NCBI GenBank assembly: GCA_036744795.1
Contig: DAIOHK010000065.1
Span: forward strand, 1-8,581
DNA: 8,581 bases
Source of the DNA: UBA5486 sp036744795
Lineage (GTDB): Bacteria > Bacillota > UBA4882 > UBA10575
Reading direction: 5' to 3'
Shown here: piece after piece, positions 1 to 5,885 of the stretch
Numbering within the stretch: the stretch's first letter is position 1
Layout: every line of letters begins with the position of its first letter
Position numbers and translations under genes: made by a program
The notes under the pieces: generated by a model
What the model was told of the DNA's origin: nothing
Database searches by the model: none
What the model saw: only the letters and a program-made list of their open reading frames with translations

Positions 1-10
1 TTTTGGGGTG

Positions 11-47
11 CCTTCCTTTTTTATCCTGATTGCCTACTAAAATTATA
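11..47 (-). promoter_or_regulatory. Possible promoter and RBS of a divergent gene off the left edge
   Basis: Read on the minus strand, this stretch contains TATAAT (positions 47-42) followed by AAGGAAGG (18-11), a plausible ribosome binding site. No start codon lies in the last ten bases, so the start would be just outside the window. No good -35 box is seen. This would make the left boundary a divergent intergenic region; it is weakly supported and rests on two short motifs. Confidence 0.3.
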
Positions 48-84
48 CACTAACTTTAAAATTGTTTTGCCCGATACAAGACAT

Positions 85-101
85 ACTGGTTACCCACCAG
101 T
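85..101. repeat. Short perfect inverted repeat in the left intergenic region
   Basis: ACTGGT (85-90) and ACCAGT (96-101) are perfect inverted copies separated by TACCC. The repeat lies between the possible minus-strand promoter and the promoter of the antiterminator gene. It could be an operator or small hairpin. It is short enough to be chance, and no regulator is identified. Nothing else is recognised in positions 1-180. Confidence 0.3.
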
Positions 102-199
102 TTCATCAAAAGTCAATCGCTTATGTTGTAATTAATAAGGCTTTAAGGTAAGTATGTAAATTTCTTCAATAGAAAAAATGGTTGCAAAATCTGAAAGCA

Positions 200-208
200 T
201 GTTATAAT
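200..208 (+). promoter_or_regulatory. Extended -10 promoter of the antiterminator gene
   Basis: TGTTATAAT is a perfect extended -10 element (TGnTATAAT). The -35 region is weak: TTGCAA at 182-187 gives only a 15-nt spacer. Extended -10 promoters tolerate poor -35 boxes. Transcription would start near 214-216 and give a leader of about 60 nt before the TTG start at 276. Confidence 0.6.
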
Positions 209-239
209 GTAGACAAAAGGTTAATATAAATTTAAGGTA

Positions 240-263
240 CGATGATTTTCTATCAAATCATCG
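240..263 (+). promoter_or_regulatory. Leader hairpin abutting the antiterminator gene RBS
   Basis: CGATGATTT (240-248) pairs perfectly with AAATCATCG (255-263) around a 6-nt loop. The base of the stem touches the GGGGGTG ribosome binding site (263-269). No U-run follows, so it is not an intrinsic terminator. It may modulate ribosome access or mRNA stability; that role is inferred. Confidence 0.4.
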
Positions 264-275
264 GGGGTGTTATTT

Positions 276-1121
276 TTGTCGGCGGATTATAATGTAATTA
301 AAGTATTTAATAACAATGTTGTTTTAGCTAAAAATTTAGGAACCGAGAAAATATTGATTAAAAAGGGAATCGGTTTTAGCACTAAAGCTGGTGACCGGAT
401 TCCTATTAATACTGACTTTGAACGAGTCTTTGTGATTGAGAATCCTGAGACTAGTTCAAAGTTTAATCAATTAATAACCAGAGTGGATGATAAGCTGGTG
501 GGTATCTGTGAAGAGATCTTACACATGATCTGTTTGGCAACCGGAGAAAAACTGGATGAGGAAATGCATATTAGATTGACTGATCATATTGCTTTCACTA
601 TTTTCCGTATCCAAAAGAATGATAAGATTGATAACCCATTTATGATTGAGATTGAAACCTTATACAGTAAGGAGATGGAGCTTGCCAGACAAGCTATAAA
701 ACTACTAGAAAAAGCTCTGAATATTAGTATTCCTGATGAAGAAGCCGGCTTTATTGCCCTTCATATTCATTCTTTAAAAACAAAAGATAAACTTTCTAAT
801 ACTATTAAATATGCCTATATCTGTAACTCAGCGATTGAAATTATTGAAGATGAGCTGGGAATTGAGATTGACCGGAAATCAATTGATTATGCTCGGTTTG
901 CTTCTCATATCCGGTATGCAGTAGAAAGAATTCTAAAGAAAATTACGATCAAAAATGAATTACTTTCGGCAATCAAGAAGACCTATAAAGACTCTTATAA
1001 ACTGGCAAAGGAAGTAGGGAAGATGATGGAAGAAGAACTCTACGAGAGTGTTCCTAAGGAGGAAGTAGGTTATCTTACATTGCATATTGAAAGATTAAAA
1101 AATACTCTTGACAACCAATGA
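276..1121 (+). CDS. glcT: PRD-containing transcription antiterminator, GlcT/LicT family
   Basis: This is an RNA-binding antiterminator that stabilises a RAT hairpin in the leader of a PTS operon when its sugar is present. The 281-aa product has an N-terminal CAT RNA-binding domain (residues about 1-58, with NNN at 12-14 and KGIGF at 30-34). Two PTS regulation domains follow, with conserved histidines at H104 (LTDH) and H163 (ALH) in PRD1 and at H211 (SHI) and H270 (TLH) in PRD2. All four phosphorylation sites are present. I chose TTG at 276 because GGGGGTG (263-269) lies 6 nt upstream; the GTG at 267 sits inside that RBS. The length equals my recollection of Bacillus GlcT. The PTS permease directly downstream has a matching RAT site, so that permease is the probable target. 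The family is certain. The exact sugar, glucose or GlcNAc, is inferred from the neighbour. Confidence 0.93.
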   Translation: MSADYNVIKVFNNNVVLAKNLGTEKILIKKGIGFSTKAGDRIPINTDFERVFVIENPETSSKFNQLITRVDDKLVGICEEILHMICLATGEKLDEEMHIRLTDHIAFTIFRIQKNDKIDNPFMIEIETLYSKEMELARQAIKLLEKALNISIPDEEAGFIALHIHSLKTKDKLSNTIKYAYICNSAIEIIEDELGIEIDRKSIDYARFASHIRYAVERILKKITIKNELLSAIKKTYKDSYKLAKEVGKMMEEELYESVPKEEVGYLTLHIERLKNTLDNQ

Positions 1122-1136
1122 TTTATTAACTATACT
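1108..1136 (+). promoter_or_regulatory. Consensus sigma-A promoter for the PTS permease gene
   Basis: TTGACA (1108-1113) and TATACT (1131-1136) are separated by an ideal 17-nt spacer. The -35 box lies within the last codons of the antiterminator gene. Transcription would begin near 1143 and produce a leader of about 109 nt containing the RAT site and terminator. No clear catabolite-responsive (cre) element is seen nearby. Confidence 0.8.
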
Positions 1137-1163
1137 GTAATCAAAAGTATATAAATTATCAAA

Positions 1164-1191
1164 CAGCGTGCTACTTTTTAGGCAAGAGCTG
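1164..1191 (+). promoter_or_regulatory. RAT (ribonucleic antiterminator) site, GlcT-like
   Basis: CAGC (1164-1167) can pair with GCTG (1188-1191). An upper CTA/TAG stem and asymmetric loops carry the family hallmarks CGTGCTACT and AGGCAAGAG. These resemble the CGTGTTACT...AGGCATGAG pattern I recall for the Bacillus ptsG RAT, with a shorter apical loop. Its 3' strand (from 1184) is shared with the terminator, so the two structures exclude each other. This fits switching by the upstream antiterminator protein. Confidence 0.75.
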
Positions 1192-1217
1192 GAAGGATAT
1201 CCTTTCGGCTCTTTTTT
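1184..1217 (+). terminator. Leader intrinsic terminator controlled by antitermination
   Basis: AAGAGCTGGAAGGAT (1184-1198) pairs with ATCCTTTCGGCTCTT (1199-1213), including two G-U pairs. A run of six T follows at 1212-1217. A few apical pairs must open to form the loop. It lies upstream of the permease start and overlaps the RAT by 8 nt, which is the classic PRD-antiterminator arrangement. Confidence 0.85.
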
Positions 1218-1251
1218 GTTTCCCTAAAATAAAAAAAGGAGGAGTATTTAA

Positions 1252-2658
1252 ATGAAAAGAGATTTTCTTGGTAGCCTGCAAAGACTGGGGAAGGCATTGA
1301 TGACCCCAGTGGCTGTCCTTCCGGCAGCAGCTTTGTTATTGAGACTCGGAGCCGGTGATGTTCTTAATATCGATTGGATGTTTGCAGCTGGGGATGCAAT
1401 CTTTGGTAATTTGGCTTTGTTGTTTGCCATCGGTATTGCCATTGGCTTAGCCGAAGAAAACAACGGAGTGGCAGGACTTGCTGCCGCAGTGGGTTATTTT
1501 GTCCTAACTAAGGTAGCTGGTACATTTGATGAAACAATCAATATGGGAGTACTAGCAGGTATTATTTCTGGTGTTTTAGCGGCGTATTTGTATAACAAAT
1601 ACAAAGCGATTAAAGTCCCGGATTTCCTGGGCTTCTTTGGCGGTAAGCGATTTGTTCCAATCATCACCTCTCTATATGCTCTAATTTTAGGTGCACTGGC
1701 CGGCTATGTATGGCCATTAATCCAGGGTTTCATTAGTTCATTTGGTAATACAATAGCTACTTCCGGTGCTACTGGTGGTTTCATCTTTGGTTTTCTCAAC
1801 CGGTTATTAATCCCGCTTGGCCTTCATCATGTTATTAATTCTTTTGCCTGGTTCCAATTTGGAGAGTTTGTTGATGTGGCGGGGAAAGTAATTACCGGAG
1901 ATCTTTCCCGTTTCTTTGCTGGAGACCAAACAGCCGGAATCTTTATGACTGGGTTCTTCCCAATTATGATGGTTGGTTTACCTGCTGCTTGTTTTGCGAT
2001 GATTAAAACGGCTAAAAAGGAACACCGTAAATCGGTTGCTGGTCTGCTTTTAGGTGCCGCTTTTACTTCGTTCCTGACCGGTATTACTGAACCGATTGAG
2101 TTTCTCTTTATGTTCCTCTCTCCAGTCCTCTATATTTTACATGCTTTATTGAGTGGGATTAGTTTGGCATTAACCACGATTTTGGGGATGAGATGTGGAT
2201 TTGGATTCTCCGCTGGTTTTATTGACTATGTATTAAGCTTTGGAATCGCGGAAAAACCGCTGGGGCTTCTCTTAGTTAGTCTGGTTTTTGGTGTAGTTTA
2301 TTACTTTGTTTTTGTCTTCTTTATCAAAAAACTGAATATACCTACACCGGGCCGGATTGAAGAAGAATCAGGTGCGCTTCTTGGTTTAAGTAATACCGAA
2401 TTACGGGATAAAGCATCCGAGGTCTTAGCGGCACTGGGTGGTAAAGAAAATATTAAGGTTGTTGATGCTTGTATCACCAGGATAAGGATTACGGTCAATG
2501 ATGGTGAACAAGTAGATGAAGCCCGTCTAAAAGCTCTGGGTGCGACTGCAGTTTTGAAACTGCCCGGCAATAACTTCCAGATTGTGGTGGGCACGGTAGC
2601 TGATCCGCTTGTTACCCATATGAAAGCAGTAATGTCATCCAAGAATCTGACTGTATAA
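1252..2658 (+). CDS. nagE: PTS N-acetylglucosamine-type permease, EIICB
   Basis: This is a membrane PTS permease that imports and phosphorylates a sugar, most likely N-acetylglucosamine to GlcNAc-6-P. The 468-aa product has a hydrophobic multi-pass EIIC domain (about 1-370) with GLHHVIN (190-196) and the GITEPIE motif (277-283). The segment around SFAWFQFGEF, SRFFAGD and TAGIFM closely follows NagE rather than glucose PtsG. After a linker at TPGR, an EIIB domain (about 385-468) carries the phosphorylated cysteine in the CITRIR motif (C407). There is no fused EIIA, unlike the enterobacterial NagE; a separate EIIA is encoded at 5176. The ATG has an AAAGGAGGAG RBS 6-7 nt upstream. Expression is expected to depend on the RAT and terminator in its leader. 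Glucosamine or glucose as alternative substrates cannot be excluded. Confidence 0.9.
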   Translation: MKRDFLGSLQRLGKALMTPVAVLPAAALLLRLGAGDVLNIDWMFAAGDAIFGNLALLFAIGIAIGLAEENNGVAGLAAAVGYFVLTKVAGTFDETINMGVLAGIISGVLAAYLYNKYKAIKVPDFLGFFGGKRFVPIITSLYALILGALAGYVWPLIQGFISSFGNTIATSGATGGFIFGFLNRLLIPLGLHHVINSFAWFQFGEFVDVAGKVITGDLSRFFAGDQTAGIFMTGFFPIMMVGLPAACFAMIKTAKKEHRKSVAGLLLGAAFTSFLTGITEPIEFLFMFLSPVLYILHALLSGISLALTTILGMRCGFGFSAGFIDYVLSFGIAEKPLGLLLVSLVFGVVYYFVFVFFIKKLNIPTPGRIEEESGALLGLSNTELRDKASEVLAALGGKENIKVVDACITRIRITVNDGEQVDEARLKALGATAVLKLPGNNFQIVVGTVADPLVTHMKAVMSSKNLTV

Positions 2659-2669
2659 GAAACTGACAA

Positions 2670-2697
2670 GGTACAGGAGCCGTCAGGCTCCTGTACC
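2670..2697 (+). terminator. Perfect 12-bp hairpin after the PTS permease gene
   Basis: GGTACAGGAGCC (2670-2681) and GGCTCCTGTACC (2686-2697) form a perfect 12-bp stem with loop GTCA, starting 11 nt after the stop codon. The downstream bases are ACTTTGACA, so there is no real U-tract. It probably marks or protects the 3' end, and may terminate only partly or allow read-through to the next gene. Confidence 0.55.
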
Positions 2698-2722
2698 ACT
2701 TTGACAACTCCTCGCAAAAAAG

Positions 2723-2757
2723 TTAAGCATATATTGTAGCCAAATATATATTCTTAA
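2723..2757. repeat. Imperfect AT-rich inverted repeat upstream of the TIM-barrel gene
   Basis: TTAAGCATATATT (2723-2735) and AATATATATTCTTAA (2743-2757) form an imperfect inverted repeat with a small asymmetric bulge and a 7-nt spacer. It lies in the 227-bp gap between the PTS permease and the next gene. It could be an operator or a weak hairpin. The AT-rich composition makes chance possible. No convincing -35/-10 pair was found in this gap. Confidence 0.3.
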
Positions 2758-2885
2758 GCTAATTATCCAATTTCCTCAGATATTATTTTGCAAATGATTA
2801 TCAAAAAAGAAATTAAATTCTATTTATATTTTCTACGGTATATTGTTATGGGGTGTTTATTAAAGGTGGATTGTGAGGTGAAAAG

Positions 2886-3785
2886 ATGGTAAAAAGACTT
2901 CTTGATTGTAATACTACTGATTTCAAAACCATGAATAAAAAAGAAATCATAAACTCGATTAAGGCTAGTGAAGGTCGCGTAATTGTTAGCGAAATCATCG
3001 GGGCGGTATCACCTTTACTTCATGATATTAGTAATGCTGAATTAGCAGCCGCTTTTGGTGCTGATCTTTTACTCCTGAATATGCTTGATCTTTATATTCC
3101 TGTTTTTTATGGTCTACAAAAAAACAATCCTGATAAGATTATTAAAGAAATTAAAGAGTTGACTGGGAGAATCATCGGGGTTAATCTGGAGGCAGTAGAG
3201 GAGGATTCTAACTTGACTCTGGGAAGAAGGGCTGCAGTAGCTACTGCTAGAAAAGCCAGGGAAATGGGGGCGGATTTTATCGTCCTCACTGGAAATCCAG
3301 GAACCTCAGTTTCCAATAGAGAAATTGTTAAAGCTATTAGCAGCATTAAAAAAGAATTAGGTGAAGAATTAATCATTGCTGCCGGTAAAATGCACGCGGC
3401 CGGGGTTTTAAATGAAAGCGGCGAACAGATTATTACTGAGCAAGATGTGATTGAATTTATCGAGGCCGGATCTGATCTTATACTACTACCGGCTCCGGGG
3501 AGTGTTCCCGGGATTACTATGGAATATATCAGGGGCCTGGTGAAATTGGCCCATTCCAGAGAAGTATTGACAATGACAACGATCGGAACATCGCAGGAAG
3601 GTGCTGATCAGCAGACAATTAGAGAGATTGCACTGCTGTGTAAAATGACAGGTACTGATCTCCATCACTTGGGGGATGCAGGTTACCCGGGAATTGCGAT
3701 TCCGGAAAATATTATGAGTTATAGTATAGCAATTAGAGGGCGACGGCATACTTATTCCCGGATGGCCCGCTCAATTAACAGGTGA
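2886..3785 (+). CDS. Uncharacterised TIM-barrel-like protein (possibly DUF7916 family)
   Basis: Function unknown. The 299-aa product has no signal peptide or membrane segment and shows the alternating strand-helix rhythm of a (beta/alpha)8 barrel. Likely strands are RVIVSEI (31-37), GADLLLLNM (58-66), RIIGVNLEA (95-103), GADFIVLTG (128-136), LIIAAGK (162-168), SDLILLPAPG (196-205) and VLTMTTIG (227-234). A distinctive end contains GDAGYPGI (263-270) and RGRRHTYSRMARS (284-296). I recall relatives sometimes misnamed haloacid dehalogenase-like hydrolases, but no HAD DxDxT motif is present. The overall look is nearer PEP-mutase or phosphate-binding barrels. GAGGTG 5 nt upstream fixes the ATG start. 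It lies between the GlcNAc permease and nagA, so a role in amino-sugar metabolism is plausible but inferred only from position. The family name is from memory and uncertain. Confidence 0.75.
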   Translation: MVKRLLDCNTTDFKTMNKKEIINSIKASEGRVIVSEIIGAVSPLLHDISNAELAAAFGADLLLLNMLDLYIPVFYGLQKNNPDKIIKEIKELTGRIIGVNLEAVEEDSNLTLGRRAAVATARKAREMGADFIVLTGNPGTSVSNREIVKAISSIKKELGEELIIAAGKMHAAGVLNESGEQIITEQDVIEFIEAGSDLILLPAPGSVPGITMEYIRGLVKLAHSREVLTMTTIGTSQEGADQQTIREIALLCKMTGTDLHHLGDAGYPGIAIPENIMSYSIAIRGRRHTYSRMARSINR

Positions 3786-3812
3786 GGAAAATCTTAAATT
3801 AAACATAATAAG

Positions 3813-3846
3813 ATTCCTTAAGGTAAAGAGGCTATAATTAAGGAAT
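3813..3846. promoter_or_regulatory. Inverted repeat enclosing a -10-like box upstream of nagA
   Basis: ATTCCTTAA (3813-3821) and TTAAGGAAT (3838-3846) are perfect 9-bp inverted copies with a 16-nt spacer. TATAAT (3833-3838) lies at the inner edge of the right arm. No good -35 box is present 16-18 nt upstream. The geometry suits a regulator binding site over a weak promoter, or an mRNA hairpin. The regulator is unknown, and the arms do not match the NagR/DasR operator consensus that I recall. Confidence 0.45.
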
Positions 3847-3852
3847 ATGGAG

Positions 3853-3870
3853 ACCTTTTTATATAAAGGT
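3853..3870. repeat. Second small inverted repeat just before the nagA RBS
   Basis: ACCTTT (3853-3858) and AAAGGT (3865-3870) form a 6-bp inverted repeat with an AT-rich 6-nt spacer, ending 8 nt before the AAGGGG ribosome binding site. It may be a leader hairpin or a half-spaced operator. It is weak on its own but sits directly after the stronger repeat at 3813-3846. Confidence 0.35.
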
Positions 3871-3892
3871 TTGTATCAAGGGGATAGTGAAG

Positions 3893-5029
3893 ATGAAGGC
3901 AATCAAAAACATTAAGTTAATAACAGAAGATGGTGTTGAAGAAAACAAAAGTGTAGTTTTTGATCAGCAAATTAAAGAGATTATTCCGGAAAACCAGATC
4001 AGGCCGGGAGTGGAAATTATTGATGTAGGCGGAGCCTACCTATCAGCCGGTTTTATTGATCTTCATATTCATGGTTGTGCCGGGTATGATGTGATGGATG
4101 ATGATGATCAAGCTTTAAGCAGTATTGCCGATCAGCTAGTGAAAACAGGGGTTACTGCTTTTCTTCCAACAACCATGACCATGGAATTCCCACGGATTAA
4201 TCGGGCTCTAGAGCGGATTAAGAAAGCCATGAACAATTCAGTCGGACATGCCCAAATTTTAGGTTGTAATCTGGAAGGACCTTTTTTGAGCAAAAAATAT
4301 AAAGGGGCGCAGGATGAAAGGTACGTCATCCAACCGGATTTTGAACTAGTAAGACCCTTTTTGGATGTTATCCGACTCATCACTATTGCACCTGAAGAAG
4401 AAGGTAGTATTGACTTTATCGAACAAGCTGTCAAATCAGGTACGGTAGTTTCGATTGGACACAGTAATGCCACATTTGAAGAAGCGGTAAAAGGGATAGA
4501 GGCCGGGGCTTCACATATTACCCATCTCTTTAATGCTATGACACCACTACATCATCGGAACCCTGGCGTTGTAGGGGCGGCAATGTTGCATGATGTTACT
4601 TGTGAATTGATTGCTGATAATATCCATGTTGACCCGGCAGTGCAAAAAATACTCCTTAAAGTAAAGGGAATAGATAAGATTATTTTGATTACAGATGCGA
4701 TGCGGGCTTGTCTTTTGGAGGATGGGGAGTACGACTTAGGGGGACAGAGGGTTTTTGTAGCGGATCATCAAGCAAGGCTTAGTAATGGTAAACTTGCTGG
4801 TAGTGTACTGCGGATGAATGAAGCTATTAGGAATTTTATGAAAAACACTAAGATAAAGATCGAGGATGCTGTAAAAATGGCGACTATAAATCCAGCAAAG
4901 ATAATTGGTATGGAAAAGAAAAAGGGGAGTATTACACCTGGAAAAGATGCCGATCTGGTTGTGCTTGATGAGGATTTCAATGTAATGATGACGATTATTG
5001 GTGGAGAAGTTGTTTATTCAGAGATTTAA
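3893..5029 (+). CDS. nagA: N-acetylglucosamine-6-phosphate deacetylase
   Basis: This cytosolic amidohydrolase removes acetate from GlcNAc-6-P to give glucosamine-6-P, the step after PTS import. The 378-aa product has the expected length and motifs. They are the HxH metal pair at H58/H60 (DLHIHG), the metal-binding glutamate E128 in NLEGPF, metal histidines H190 (IGHSNA) and H211 (HLFNAM), substrate-region H245 (DNIHV) and the catalytic aspartate D268 in ITDAM. It also has AGSVLRM (302-308) and a C-terminal NPAKIIG plus KGSITPGKDADLVVLD end typical of the family. I chose ATG 3893 over GTG 3887 because AAGGGG (3878-3883) is 9 nt from the ATG but only 3 nt from the GTG. It is separated from its neighbours by about 100-145 bp, so it may have its own promoter. 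No nagB follows in this window. Confidence 0.95.
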   Translation: MKAIKNIKLITEDGVEENKSVVFDQQIKEIIPENQIRPGVEIIDVGGAYLSAGFIDLHIHGCAGYDVMDDDDQALSSIADQLVKTGVTAFLPTTMTMEFPRINRALERIKKAMNNSVGHAQILGCNLEGPFLSKKYKGAQDERYVIQPDFELVRPFLDVIRLITIAPEEEGSIDFIEQAVKSGTVVSIGHSNATFEEAVKGIEAGASHITHLFNAMTPLHHRNPGVVGAAMLHDVTCELIADNIHVDPAVQKILLKVKGIDKIILITDAMRACLLEDGEYDLGGQRVFVADHQARLSNGKLAGSVLRMNEAIRNFMKNTKIKIEDAVKMATINPAKIIGMEKKKGSITPGKDADLVVLDEDFNVMMTIIGGEVVYSEI

Positions 5030-5071
5030 AATATGGAAAATTTATGGGCTTAATTAGTGAAAAGAGATAGT

Positions 5072-5097
5072 GGTCAATGTTTAATCCTTACTTGACC
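5072..5097. promoter_or_regulatory. Inverted repeat overlapping a possible -35 box before the EIIA gene
   Basis: GGTCAA (5072-5077) and TTGACC (5092-5097) are inverted copies 14 nt apart. TTGACC could serve as a -35 box, but the hexamer 17 nt downstream (TAATCA, 5115-5120) is a poor -10. The EIIA gene may be read from this weak promoter or by read-through from nagA. This is low-confidence. Confidence 0.25.
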
Positions 5098-5175
5098 CTA
5101 GTTAATAATATAAGTAATCAGGTAAATAAATGTAAAAATTAACTTTGAAATTTTTCAGGCTAAGGAGGAAGAATG

Positions 5176-5655
5176 ATGCTGGGTCTATTCTTCAAGAGGG
5201 AAAAGATTGTGGAATTTAAATCGCCGGTTAGTGGAGAAACTGTGGATTTAACAGAGGTTCCGGATCAGGTTTTTGCTAGTAAAATGGTTGGTGATGGGAT
5301 AGCATTTAAACCGGACCAAGGGATCTTATTTGCACCGGTTAGTGGTGAAATAGTGCAGGTATTTCCTACGAAGCATGCGATTGGTCTTCGAACCAAAGAA
5401 GGGTTGGAAGTACTGATTCATATCGGGATCGATACAGTAGAGATGAAAGGGGAAGGTTTTAAAAGCTTTATCAAAAAAAATCAAAGGGTCCAAGCTGGCG
5501 ATAAAATCATGGAATTTGATTTAGAATTAATTGAAAAAAGTACTAAATCTACATTAACCCCCTTAATTATCACAAATATGACAGAGGTAAAATCCATCAA
5601 ATATTATCAGGGAAAAGTAACCCCGCGGACAACAGTTATGAAGGTTAGAATTTAA
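5176..5655 (+). CDS. crr: PTS EIIA component, glucose family (Crr-like)
   Basis: This small cytosolic phosphocarrier accepts phosphate from HPr and passes it to the EIIB cysteine of a permease. The 159-aa product is a complete EIIA-Glc domain. It has SPVSGETVDL near the start, FAPVSGEI in the middle, the histidine H67 in TKHAIGL and the phosphorylated histidine H82 in LIHIGIDTVE (numbered from 5176), followed by KGEGF. ATG 5176 is favoured over ATG 5173 because AAGGAGG (5162-5168) is 7 nt away rather than 4 nt. The permease at 1252 lacks an EIIA domain, so this protein is its natural partner. It could also serve other permeases of the glucose superfamily, and in some Bacillota such EIIAs are shared. 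Its stop codon is followed 3 nt later by a REP-like palindrome. Confidence 0.93.
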   Translation: MLGLFFKREKIVEFKSPVSGETVDLTEVPDQVFASKMVGDGIAFKPDQGILFAPVSGEIVQVFPTKHAIGLRTKEGLEVLIHIGIDTVEMKGEGFKSFIKKNQRVQAGDKIMEFDLELIEKSTKSTLTPLIITNMTEVKSIKYYQGKVTPRTTVMKVRI

Positions 5656-5658
5656 GCG

Positions 5659-5695
5659 AAGACAAGGGGACGGTTCTCTTGTCTTCCCTTGTCTT
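5659..5695 (+). repeat. REP-like palindromic element, copy 1
   Basis: AAGACAAG (5659-5666) pairs with CTTGTCTT (5678-5685) around an 11-nt loop GGGACGGTTCT. A second CCCTTGTCTT (5686-5695) can pair with AAGACAAGGG (5659-5668) over 10 bp, giving two alternative folds. The element is 3 nt after the EIIA stop codon. Two more copies occur at 6806-6834 and 6890-6925. The sequence resembles dispersed REP-like palindromes that I recall from clostridial genomes. It may also act as the mRNA 3' end. Confidence 0.8.
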
Positions 5696-5780
5696 GGGAA
5701 AGAAGCCGACCATAGTCACTGCCCATGCAGCAGAATAAACTTATTTACCGGAGCCTGTGTGGAGCTAAGAAACAAAATTA

Positions 5781-5802
5781 CTAGACACAGAAGAAATTCT
5801 AG
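5781..5802. repeat. Short inverted repeat upstream of the toxin-antitoxin promoter
   Basis: CTAGA (5781-5785) and TCTAG (5798-5802) are inverted copies 12 nt apart, ending 8 nt before the -35 box. Toxin-antitoxin genes are often autoregulated through such palindromes. This one is short and could be chance. TATATA also occurs on both sides of the -35 box (5804-5809 and 5817-5822). Confidence 0.25.
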
Positions 5803-5810
5803 ATATATAG

Positions 5811-5838
5811 TTGACATATATACCCAAACTGTTATACT
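5811..5838 (+). promoter_or_regulatory. Strong promoter of the MntA-HepT fusion gene
   Basis: A perfect TTGACA -35 box (5811-5816) is followed after 16 nt by TATACT (5833-5838), preceded by TGT so that it also forms an extended -10. Transcription would start near 5845, about 40 nt before the ATG at 5886. The gene therefore has its own strong promoter, independent of the sugar locus upstream. Confidence 0.85.
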
Positions 5839-5885
5839 GAAATTGAATTTTTGATTTATAGGAGATGAAAAGAAAGGGATTATCC

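Noticed and set aside
1248..1463. Minus-strand open frame opposite the start of the PTS permease
   Set aside because: It is fully overlapped by a strongly supported gene, has low-complexity composition and no family resemblance.
2301..2717. Minus-strand 138-codon open frame opposite the EIIB region
   Set aside because: It lies antisense to a conserved EIIB domain and the terminal hairpin, and has no recognisable motifs. It is a reading-frame shadow.
2793..2803. AATGATTATCA resembling the core of a Fur box upstream of the TIM-barrel gene
   Set aside because: Only the central 11 bases resemble the 19-bp consensus. The flanks do not match, and the neighbouring genes have no iron-related function.
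5865..5885. Upstream ATG start for the MntA-HepT gene
   Set aside because: The only nearby RBS (GGAG, 5861-5864) touches this ATG with no spacing, whereas ATG 5886 has AAAGGG at 7 nt. The extra residues are not part of the MNT domain.
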